A stretch of DNA of 64,000 nucleotides from Mermis nigrescens (Eukaryota > Nematoda > Enoplea > Mermithida > Mermithidae). Positions 12,866 to 22,797 of this stretch are shown one piece after another. A model generated the notes under the pieces. It was not told the origin of the DNA. It searched no databases and saw only the letters and a list, made by a program, of their open reading frames with translations. The position numbers and the translations under genes were made by a program. The stretch is from assembly GCA_036768485.1 (NCBI GenBank), contig JAVLUZ010000052.1, forward strand, positions 1 to 64,000, given 5' to 3'. Position 1 is the stretch's first letter. The number at the start of each line of letters is the position of its first letter.

Positions 12866-14835
12866 TCATAGGTAGCGCGTTAGCGCGTACCTATAATATA
12901 CTTAGGTACCCCTAACACCTTTGCACCCCCTACAGCTATAACGGGACACTTCTGGAAGGTGCGGGTGTTTTTTTAAAGAGGAAGATGATAAAAAATTCGA
13001 TGCCCGTGTTTTTTTGTTCTCTTGAAACCAGTGATCGTACGGGGACCCCGACCCCGACCCCGAAAAACCCCCGGCCTAAACCCCGACCCCGACCCCCGAC
13101 CGGAGGCATGATTTTTCGAGTCGGGGTTGAACCTTTTTTGGGGGTGAAATAGTATTTTATTTGTTGGTACTTAGAAGAATTGTATAAATAGCAAATAAAT
13201 TCGGAACAAGGACGATTCATTCACCAGCAAAATTAATATGTTAAACTCGACACTCGCAATATTTCATAAAAAGTCATACATGTCCGCAAATTTTCCATTA
13301 TGAAGTGCGCCGAAATTACTGCAGAATCACAGGCGTAGCCGGGGGGGAATGGAGGCACATGCCCCCCGGAATTTTTCAGAAATTATGTTGATTTTTCTGG
13401 CGCAATGTGTCCAGAACATTGAGTTTAAAAAGGCACAAACGTCAAAATTTTCCGGCGCTTCGCGCCGAGTCATTATTATTTATTGTTATATAGATACAAT
13501 GAATTTAAAAGCTTAAATCTGTTAAAATAATCCAGCACTTCGCAGCACTTTAGTGATTTAATGCACTATTAGTTCATTGAATGAAACTGCACATGCTTGT
13601 TGAACAAAATAGTAAAAGTGCGAAAATGTTTGCGTACCAATTTATCTATCCTCTGCTTTGTTTATCTTTCTTTACAAGGACACATAAATCTATCTTAAAT
13701 GAAAGGAAAGGCCAAATTTTCTTGTGTTTCTGCGCATTTTCTGTTTTCTGAACTAGTTAATGAGAAGGCCACAAATGGGCCTGAAAATGGTAAGAACAAA
13801 ATTCTCATTGATACATCTTTCAATGACTTATTGGTTGCGTTGCGACCCCTTGCTGCGCTATATACTTAGCAGAGGTCGAAAAACGCATTTCAGCTCAGAA
13901 GTTTTGTGCAGTGTAGGTGTTCATCAATTTTAAGTATTTTTTGGACTTAATTCAGAACCGAGATTTTGCTAATTTGCGAAAAATTTTAACTTTACTAATT
14001 AAAAATTATAGTGCTTTTTTACAAAATTTTCGATGGTTCTGCTCTGGACCTCGCTGGTGGCGCTTGAGCGCGCCACCCCAGACCCCTAGTCGTACAATCT
14101 CGTTCTACATGTTGAAAGAGATTTTTAGGAGGACAGAAAAAGGTAAAAGGATTAGAAATTTTTAAAAATTTTTGGCGCTTCGCGCCGCAATTAGTTTATC
14201 TGCTCTGTATGATTTAAGCGGTATAAATTGAGTTTAAAGAGTAAAAACGTCAAAATTTTTCTGCGCTTAGCACCGCCGATTATTGTCTTAGGGCGGTAAA
14301 ATATGACTGAATTTCTTGATGCTTTGCGGCACTTATGATTTCCGAACTGTTTGTCAATAAAAAGACGTAAATTCTACATGAAAACGGTAAAAATTTCGAA
14401 AATTTTCGCCGCTTCGTGCCATTGGCTCCTCTACAATCAGTGCGCCATAGAAAACCGTTATGAAAAAACTGTGGAAAAATACGGAAAAGCGAGAGCGATT
14501 AGTGATTAAAATTGAAAGTAATGCTAAATTGCTAAAACCGTGCTTGAACTTGGAATGAAAATAAAATGTTGAACATAACCAGCTTTATTAGTATGCTCTA
14601 CAAACAAGTGAAGGTATCGTTTTTATCCTTTTCAAATTGGTATGTAATCATGCAATGTTAATTGTTAATCTTCAACCCCGACCCCGACTCCGACTCGACC
14701 GAAAACCGGGGTTTTTTCATCCCCGACCCCGACCCCGATCGGGGGTGAAAATCTGACCCCGTACGATCACTGCTTGAAACTCAAAACTGGCTGTGTAAAG
14801 AAGGTGTAAAGTTTTTGTGTAACGTTATAACATAG
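12866..14835 (+). mobile_element. Copy 4 of the hairpin-ended element, interrupted and truncated
   Basis: The hairpin start (12866-12900) and proximal body are present. A hAT-type element (13029-14772) splits the copy, and the body resumes at 14773. It then runs into the 100-base N gap and is not seen beyond it. Confidence 0.7.
13029..14772. mobile_element. hAT-type non-autonomous element, 1.74 kb
   Basis: It has perfect 16-bp terminal inverted repeats (CAGTGATCGTACGGGG and complement) and a perfect 8-bp target duplication CTTGAAAC (13021-13028, 14773-14780). Arrays of CCCCGA-like units occur just inside both ends, as in hAT subterminal repeats. Inside are GGCGCTTCGCGCC palindromes near 13455 and 14173. 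No transposase frame is recognised. Confidence 0.9.
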
Positions 14836-14935
14836 NNNNNNNNNNNNNNNNNNNNNNNNNNNNNNNNNNNNNNNNNNNNNNNNNNNNNNNNNNNNNNNNN
14901 NNNNNNNNNNNNNNNNNNNNNNNNNNNNNNNNNNN
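14836..14935. other. Assembly gap (100 N)
   Basis: Exactly 100 undetermined bases, probably a placeholder of unknown true length. Confidence 0.99.
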
Positions 14936-16265
14936 ATTCGGTTAGGTCCTATGTTCGACTGTGTCCCTTTTAATTTCGTTTATTTTGTTGGCAAGTCGTT
15001 GGGGTTTGATCGTATTTAAATGATTTAATTAAGAAATTTTCATAGTTTTCATTTTGGTCGTTAAGGTTGTTGAAACCAGAGTTAGGTCGTACATGCGCTC
15101 AAAAAAATATAGCAGTGGGAAGAGCAAAGCTTTGTTCAAAAATTCATATAGAACGTTAAAAATTATATAACGTCGTGAATTTGAGTTTTTATTCTTTCTT
15201 TTCAATGCTTTATCTAACAAGTTAAAGTGAGGGTTTTATTCAGAGGTTTCTAAAAATCCTCTTGCACTAATCATGTCAATTTTGTTATTATTTCGAGTTT
15301 TGCAGATGAGTGGTGGTATTTTATCATATTTTCGTTGATTCTTCTTGTTGAAAACTATATTTCTGACGATTAGTTTTTTATTTTCGGCTTATTAGTAATA
15401 CACAGTTTGCATATGCAAGTTTTACGAAGAATTACATTTTCCTTATGTATCAGACAGGTTTAATGTGTTGAATTTTATAAGACAGTTCAATGTGTTGAAT
15501 TTTACATGGTTTGATAGAGACGTTGAGAATTTCTATAATCAGTCGTAGAATCTGAGGTTTTAAAATCTTTCTTTTCAATGATTTATCTAACAAATTAAAA
15601 CGGAGAATTACGAATTATTTCAGCGTAGCATTCGGATAGAGAGCTAATTTAAGCAATTGTTTGCTTGATCGATTTTCATCGCGTACGATCGTGCGTCGTT
15701 ATTGGGCGTTGTCCAATTCTGCAATGTCCATTGTGTTGTCAATTTGTCAGCAAAAAGGGCGTTTGTCCTTCTGGCAGATTCAAACTTATGAACGTGAATT
15801 CGGCTTAAATTTAAAGAAAATTTTCGAGCCTCCGCAATGGAATTTTAAAAAAAAAATGGTGATCAAACGAAAAAAAATTTCGCCATACGAATTGTATTCT
15901 AAATAAAAGTAGAGAATAAAAAAATTGGGAAAAAACTGTATTTTGCACTCTTTAGTCGAGGTTTTAAATGTATTTTTTCACTGTTTTTGAAAATTCTGGT
16001 TGCGTTAACGACCATCTTATTACGAAACTCCTAGTTTGTTATTCATTCCATGTAACCGATTGTTCCATCGCCACTCTTTGACACATGTAATTTTGAATAA
16101 TTGAATAATTCTATACTATTTGTGCGTTTTGTGTTTTGTGTTTTGAGTAGGAGGATCTGTTTGTGTACATGTTTTTTGCACACTTCTGCAAATTTGATAT
16201 ACAATACATCACTTGCAGAACGTTTAGTTTATTCGCATAAGTACTTAATCTGCAATTGCTCAATT
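14936..16265. other. AT-rich flank left of the Polinton
   Basis: About 1.3 kb without recognisable genes. One 81-codon frame (15661-15906) has no recognisable motif and starts at TTG. No Polinton similarity is visible, so the element boundary at 16266 appears real. Confidence 0.4.
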
Positions 16266-16680
16266 ATTAACTATACTACATGTTGAAGCATAGGCGCGAA
16301 GCGCCGAGCTCAGTACACTTGTACTTGAAGGCACAAGTGCACTGTACCCCTTGAAATACCAGGGCAAGCTGGGGCGAGCTAGTCCTGGGGCAGGGGGTTC
16401 GGGCCATACCCTTGAAGTCCCAGAGCTAGCTGGGGCGAGCTAGCTCGGGGGCCCAGGCTGTTCAGCCTGAGCATATTCTCTGCAATTCCGTCGAATGTAA
16501 AGGAGACTTGAAACATCATTTTCACGGGTTTAACTAGGAAGTATGATTCATCATAAGTACACTCGTACTAAACTAAGCAACTTCACAACCTCTTCAGAAT
16601 TTGGTTCACATAATTTTTAATAAACCATTCATTGATAAAAGGAACAGTTTTAACCATTTCAGAACATTTTCTTTTTTTAT

Positions 16681-16760
16681 AAAATTTGATGCCTTCAAGA
16701 ATCGAACCTCAGGTTCTGAAATCGTAAGTTCCACCTTCTACCACTAGACTAGACAAAGTG
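16681..16760 (-). ncRNA. tRNA-like Pol III unit in left terminal repeat
   Basis: The mirror of the unit at 35991-36070: B box complement at 16698-16708, A box complement at 16741-16751, T-run complement at 16681-16684. Read on minus, the anticodon arm can pair around a TAC triplet. The acceptor stem does not pair well, so it looks tRNA-derived and not a working tRNA. Confidence 0.5.
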
Positions 16761-16819
16761 TCGCTACAAAAATTTTATTCTCTATACATTCCAAGGGCGT
16801 TTACACTGAATAGACATTT

Positions 16820-16827
16820 CTTTTATA
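16820..16827 (-). promoter_or_regulatory. Outward TATA box in left terminal repeat
   Basis: TATAAAAG on minus in the context AGTCTATAAAAGAAATG, the same context as the promoters at 32205 and 32608. It points outward through the tRNA-like unit. Confidence 0.55.
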
Positions 16828-16986
16828 GACTACATGCATAATTTTTATCCATTAATTTAAAAATGCTGTGATCAGGTTACAACAAGTGCTGTATAGGTGG
16901 TATGATTAATCACATATTGCTCAGATACATGCTCTTTAAATCGTGTATTATTTAGTTTGTTGGCTAAAAATATTCTTTATGCTCAT

Positions 16987-17747
16987 CAGGGATTTTTTTT
17001 AGCGCCACCCCCATTTGCGCAGCCGCTAATGGCCAGGATAGAGCGTTTGCGCGCGGAGCTTCTCATTAGCGCACCAAAAAACCTTTAAATGCTTGGCGAT
17101 AGGCAAAAATAAGGGCATTTTTGAACTTCTGATGCGCTCCATGTACTGCTGACTGACAATAAATTCTGGCAAGAAATTTAAAAAATTCTTACTACTGGTT
17201 CCAACTCGAACAAGAAATCTAATGGTAAAAATATCAATTTGATACCTGATTTCCCATTGCCTTGCCTATACTAGACTGAGCGATTTCTTCAAGCTGTCTT
17301 TGCAGTTTGCACTCAATTTTCGTGTATTGCAAAATGCAACCGCTATACAGAAACCAATAATTAGATGCAAAGCGCCTGAAATTTTGGCATCTTCTCAATG
17401 TGTATCTCAAGGCTGGGCTATTTCAAAGATAAATTTAAAATGAAAACAATTAATTTGGCACCATGCACCACAAAAACAAGGATTCATTACTGCAAAGATG
17501 CTAAAGCAGGGATTCGCTTATGATGAAACAGGAAAGCGGTGGTTGGCAAACACAATTAATTCATTCTTAAGAAGTCGGCGCCAAGCGCCGAAAAAATTTT
17601 AAAAATTTTTAAATCAAAATGCAATATAAAATGTTTAAATTTCTAATTTTTTGCCCAAAAAAGCCTTTGCGCATGGCGCTAATGAACGAAATGTCCCATT
17701 AGCGCAGGGCGGGTTTCCTTTGCGCCGCCCTAAAAAAAAAAACAGTG
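16987..17747. mobile_element. hAT-type MITE between left terminal repeat and polymerase gene
   Basis: Begins CAGGGATTTTTTTTAGCGCC and ends in AAAAACAGTG. It is flanked by a perfect 8-bp duplication ATGCTCAT (16979-16986, 17748-17755). It has no coding capacity. It inserted into the Polinton after the Polinton arrived. Confidence 0.88.
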
Positions 17748-17940
17748 ATGCTCATTATAAAAAATTGCCGACACATACTAAGCATTTTTAACATTTTTAA
17801 ATACTAAAAATACAAAAAAAATCGTTTCACTTTAAAATAACTATGAGTCATCGTGTTAGTCATATGACTGAGTCCAAAGTCCAACAAAAGCTACAATTTT
17901 TCAGTTTTTTCCGGTTTTTTTCGATTAGTCATCTCAAAAG

Positions 17941-17948
17941 TATAAAAG
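17941..17948 (+). promoter_or_regulatory. TATA box of the DNA polymerase gene
   Basis: TATAAAAG, 67 bp before the ATG at 18015. Confidence 0.7.
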
Positions 17949-18014
17949 GAGAGAGCGAACTAGCAAAAATCATTCTCCAAAATCTTTGCTCCAGAAGAAG
18001 GTGACTTTTTAAAA

Positions 18015-18926
18015 ATGGGCTCCAATATTGAAATGGAAGAATTATTAACGCAAGATGCATGGTACGAATCGGACGAAGAAATGCGGGAGGAGCAAGAGGA
18101 AGACCTTGAAGTTGTAGATGAGTGGTTTCCCGCAGAAGAATTTTATGAACTGGGGGAACCAGAAATCCAAAAGATAAAACGATTCAACACAGAAGGACGC
18201 GCGTACATGTTGAATTTCAAGAACCTCGATCATCTCGATTTGGAAAAAATTTGGCCGAAATTTTTGATAGCGCGATCATGAAAATCATGGATGGGACAAG
18301 TGCAACGGAGATGGTGGGCGTGCAGGTCACGCATCCGACGCTGAAGAAACCGGCGATTGTACCTTTCCGAAAAGGCGAACAAATAAACAGCGAGCAAATC
18401 GTACATACTATCGAGCGCATTTTGCAGTCTAATGAAGAAGTAAAGCTCGAACAGCCGGAAACGCGGATAAAAATTGTACAGGTTAGCCCTCCAAATGGTT
18501 CAGGACAGCATAAACGTAGATTTATAAATTTGGAAAAGGAAATGATAATGAAAAACTGTTCTGTAAAAATTAAAAACAATGATGATTTATGTTTGCCCCG
18601 AGCATTAGTAGTAGCAGAAGCGCGTGCGTTGCACATGGAAAAGCCTGACGATAAAACTCTTAAAGCAAAATATAAACACATGTGCAGAGGTGATGCACGT
18701 CGATACACTATGCAGCGAACAAGAGCGCTAGAATTGATGAATCTTGCTGGCGTAACAGATCATATAGGCCCTTGCAGTATAGCAGAGCTGCAAGCATTAC
18801 AGGCTGCAATGCCTAATTTTCAAATTAAAGTTTTCAGCGCCGATTTCTGTAATGCCATAATTTTTGAAGGACCGTCCACAGAAAAAGTAGTACACTTGTA
18901 TCATAATAATAATCATTTTGACGTTA
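18015..18926 (+). pseudogene. POLB: Protein-primed DNA polymerase B, N-terminal part (broken)
   Basis: N-terminal extension of the Polinton polymerase. An acidic leader (residues 1-50, many E and D) is followed by the region characteristic of Polinton polymerases, with the NDDLCLPRALVVA segment and NHFDVI just before the break. The first 90 codons (18015-18281) and the rest (from about 18251) are in different frames, consistent with a one-base loss in the T-run near 18260. At 18926 the gene is interrupted by the 3.87-kb element 18927-22797. The ATG at 18015 is chosen because a TATA box lies shortly upstream and acidic leaders are usual here. The continuing frame into the transposon (to 19003) is not native. 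Confidence 0.88.
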
Positions 18927-21900
18927 TCATAGGTAGCGCGTTAGCGCGTACCTATAATATACTTGGGTACCCCCAACACCTGGGCACCCCCCTACAGCTA
19001 TAACGGGACACTTCTGGAAGGTGCGGTTTTTTTTAAAAGAAAGATAATAAAAAAATTCGCTGCCCGTGTTTTTTTGTTTTTCTTGAAACTCAAAATTGAC
19101 TGTGTAAAGAAGGTGTAAAGTTTTTGTGTAACGTTATAACATAGGACAAATTTTGGGACCTTTTTACTGCGGCATGTGGACAACTGAGTATTGATGACTC
19201 GAAGGATTGAACAGAATAGGATAATAGAGGGATGAATTCTACAGATGACACTTTTTTTGTTTTTTGAAATTCGCATTATTTATCGAACGGCAGTGTAAAG
19301 AGTGCGAAAATCTGGGGGTGAAAAAGCACTTTTTGGTCGAGTTTTCAACCTTCCTATGTCCGATACTAACTCCGGTTATGAGGTTTTTAAAATGTTTTCT
19401 GACAGAAATGTAGAGCGGATCAAGGGCTACATTCTGCATATAAGCAAAGTCTTCTATGCTCTATGGTGAGTTAGATCCTGGGGTTTAAAGTTTACACTCT
19501 AGTGGATGGTGTAAAAAAACGGATTTTAACTAAGATTTCTCTGCCAAATTTTTCCGCTTATGAGTCAGTGCAAATCGAAGACAGCATTAATAAAGTGCCT
19601 TACAGGGGCTAAACATCGCAGCAAACCGCATTTAAAAAAACGCAATATTGAGTTATTTATGGGGGTGTAAAGTTCGAAATCAGAGGTCAAAAATGGGCTA
19701 AAAAACACGTTTTTTCCGATGTTTGATTGATAAATCATGCCAAATAATTTTTGCAACAGAATTTTGGCACACAGGAATGTACTACGATTTAAAAGCTACA
19801 AATTGTACCAAACCGAATTTCTTTAAACTCAATGGGGAGTTCGGTACGGAATTTTAAAGTTTACAGTGTTCTAAATGATGGAAAATACGTTTTTGTTGCG
19901 TTTTTTGTTCGCCACTTTCTCCGTCCAGAAGTCGGGATAAGTCTAATAGAATAAAAATAAAGTGCTTTATATCGGATGCATGTCAAAGCAAATTGTCTAT
20001 ACATTAATATTTAGCGAGTGTAAAGTCAAAAATTTGGAGTCTAAAATGCGTTTCTGTCTTGTTTTTTCTGCCTGCTTCTCCGGATACGAGTCAGGGACAC
20101 GTTTATCAAGTCTAGAAATGGACCAGGAACCAAATTTGATATGCCAGTCTGGCACATATGTTTACACTCTACGGTGTTGTAAAGTAGTTTACACCAATTG
20201 TTAGTTTGCCCATAGAACATTATGTAGACTTAATTTTTTCATAAATATTAATCGTAATATCGGAACAATATCAAAATTACGAATCTGACTAAAATCTTTT
20301 TTACACTAGGTGTTTACATGAAGTTTAAACTACATATGTATTTATCTTCGTTTTTGAGCATTCCAGAAACCTAATTTTTTCCTGGAGTCTAGAAGTTTTC
20401 AAAGGATCATATGTGAGACGTCACGTAGGTGCGTTTGTTTACATCCAACAGTGATGTAAAGTAGTTTACACTCATTGTTTATATGTCCTCAGACCATTGT
20501 AGAGACATAATTTTTTCATGAATGTTGATCATAATATCCGAGTAATTTTTTACACTGCATGTTAGCCTTTGTTCTAGAGCATTGCAAAATCCGAAATTTT
20601 TTCCTGAGATATAAAAATTTACAGGGAATGAAATATATACGTCAGTTGGGCGCGCTTGCTTACACTCAGCAGTATTGCAAAGTGGTTTAAACCTAATGTT
20701 TATTGTCTTTAAAACATTATGGACTCATTTTTAAATAAATGTTGAAAGTAATATGGGAGCAATATCAAAATTACGAATCCGACTAAAATATTCTTTATCG
20801 CTATGTGTTTGTGTAAAGTTTACATTACGTGTTAACCTTAATTCGATAGACTTGCAGAGACTTTGTAACTGAAGTCAAGAAATTTTCAAGGATTCATATG
20901 TGAGACATCAATTAAGTGAGTTTGTTTACCCTCAAAAGTAATCTAAAGTGATTTAAAAATTATGTTCAAGTGTCCTTAGATCATTGAAGAGATGTAATTT
21001 TGTCTTAAATGGGTTGCATTAAAGTTAAATCCTTCTTAGCCGTGTTTATAATATGTTTCACAAAATCTTGCACATGGAGAGCTATCGTTTAATTGATGTA
21101 AATTGCCTGCAAAAGTGGTTTAAAATGAACCAGCAATCACACTACTGTGCACAGAAGTCGACAAAGATATGCAGCTTTATTGTAATCATGTACATTAATA
21201 AGCCGTAAACTGTTAGTATTCTCTACACCTAGTAGTTGTGTAAAGTTTGCACTATTCATTTGTTGTTAATATGTAGTCTATACTACAAATTTATTTTACT
21301 ACCAAATCGAAGCGTTAGTGTTCCTTACATTTGATATTTGCGTGAAGTTTTTGAATTTTTGCCGAAAAACTTTGCCTCCTAATTTACCAACATCCCGCCT
21401 TTTCCATTTTCTTAAAGTTTAAAATCTTTTATAAGTCTCTTAATAATTTAATAGTAGGTTTTAACTTTAAGTTTCTCTTGGTTTACAACTCTCGCTTAGC
21501 AAGCTCATTTTTCAAAACTTTTTCATAGTGATCAGATTAGTCGCGTTTAGTTTGGAATTGGTGGACGGTCATTATTTTATTACTCGGCTTAAATAAACCA
21601 AGTGACTATCTTTTGATTATTTTCTTTATCGCAAATTCAAACACCCTATTTTCAATTTGAAAATTGACCCAATTTTCAATTTGAAAATTGATCCAATTTT
21701 CAATTTGAAAATTGAAAATTGGGTGTTTTCAATTTCAAAAGTCACAACACATTGTGCTTGTGTATTGATTGAGTGAGGATTTGCAATGTGAATTCGTTGG
21801 TTAAATATTTGTGCTTGATTATAAGTGAACTGCACATTAAGAAGAAATAACTTAATGGAGTTTTAATTTGAAAATGGATGGTGTCAATAAGGTTGTCTTG

Positions 21901-22797
21901 TTTAAAAAGGATAATGCTGATGTTAAGAACAATATTGTTTTCCGCGTTCCTGGACTGTTGTCATTATTGTGGCATATTACTGATTGTGTTTACTGACTGA
22001 TGTACTGAAATCACGCTAATTAAAAGTAGTGTACTAGCAAAGAAAAATGCTCCGATGGAACAAAAAAGATGAATATACTTGGAATTGTGGATTATTGTGG
22101 ATGTAAAAGGAGGGGACTAGGAAAAATCTACCTAAAGTCGGAAAATCTGCTAAAAATCACACTTTCTCTAAGCAACGCAAAAAATCGATGTATATTCTGC
22201 GGCCTCTAAAAAAGTGTCTTTTTTAAATAATGTTCGAAGTTTCAGATAAGAGTGTATAAACGTAATCTATCAAGGTTACTTTTTTAAATTGCTGGCACCT
22301 GATTGATAGAAAACTAAGAGGTATTGTATTTAAAGTTCTTTTATTTTGTTATGAGCATTATAGCAAGCAAAGCAGGAGCCGATTGATTAGTGCATACAAT
22401 CGTTTCGGGCATGCTAGTGTATCTACATTTAGTCTGTTTCAAGTCAACTTACGCGTTTCCTACTGTTTTAAACCAACCATGTCTTCAATTGTCTTCGATG
22501 TTTGCTATTTCATTCAATTGGCTTGGAAGACTGTTAGTTTACTTAATATCATTTCCCATAGCTACTGCATAGCTAACGTGCTGCTGTTTCAATCATTGTT
22601 ATGGTTGAATATTTATTTTAATCTGTTGGCCGCAGAATATACATCGATTTTTTGCGTTGCTTAGAGAAAGTGTGATTTTTAGCAGATTTTCCGACTTTAG
22701 GTAGATTTTTCCTAGTCCCCTCCTTTTACATCCACAATAATCCACAATTCCAAGTATATTCATCTTTTTTGTTCCATCGGAGCATTTTTCTTTGCTA
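18927..22797 (+). mobile_element. Copy 5 of the hairpin-ended element, inserted in the polymerase gene
   Basis: The only copy with both ends in coding sequence, so its limits can be read. The polymerase frame resumes if the insertion lies between A18926 and T22798 with no target duplication. A 2-3 bp duplication (AT or TAT) is an equally exact alternative reading. It starts TCATAGG with the hairpin GGTAGCGCGTTAGCGCGTACC, has a GTGTAAA-rich body, a short tandem repeat of CCAATTTTCAATTTGAAAAT at 21650-21730, and the fold-back block 22034-22797 ending CTTTGCTA. No coding capacity. Confidence 0.88.
22034..22797. repeat. Fold-back block of copy 5
   Basis: Inverted arms of about 165 bp (CTAGCAAAGAAAAATGCTCC at the left) enclose a loop of about 430 bp. 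It forms the far end of the element. Confidence 0.85.

Larger units (their letters stand above)
16266..16930. repeat. Left terminal inverted repeat of the Polinton
   Basis: Inverted copy of 35821-36484. It contains, from the end inward, short palindromes (GGCGCGAAGCGCC near 16293, an ACACTTGTACTT stem, duplicated GAGCTAGCTCGCCCC-like units), a tRNA-like unit (16681-16760, minus) and an outward-facing TATAAAAG (16820-16827, minus). Confidence 0.92.

Noticed and set aside
14836..14935. Biological boundary at the N run
   Set aside because: Exactly 100 N is an assembly placeholder.
18217..18708. 163-codon minus frame opposite the polymerase
   Set aside because: Shadow of the polymerase coding strand; no independent motif.
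20000..21300. CRISPR-like or satellite array from the regular GTGTAAA motifs
   Set aside because: Spacing is irregular and intervening sequences are diverged repeats of one another; the genome is eukaryotic.
18927..22797. Intron in the polymerase gene
   Set aside because: The 3.87-kb interruption is a copy of a dispersed repeat found five more times in the window and lacks splice-site boundaries at the frame junction.
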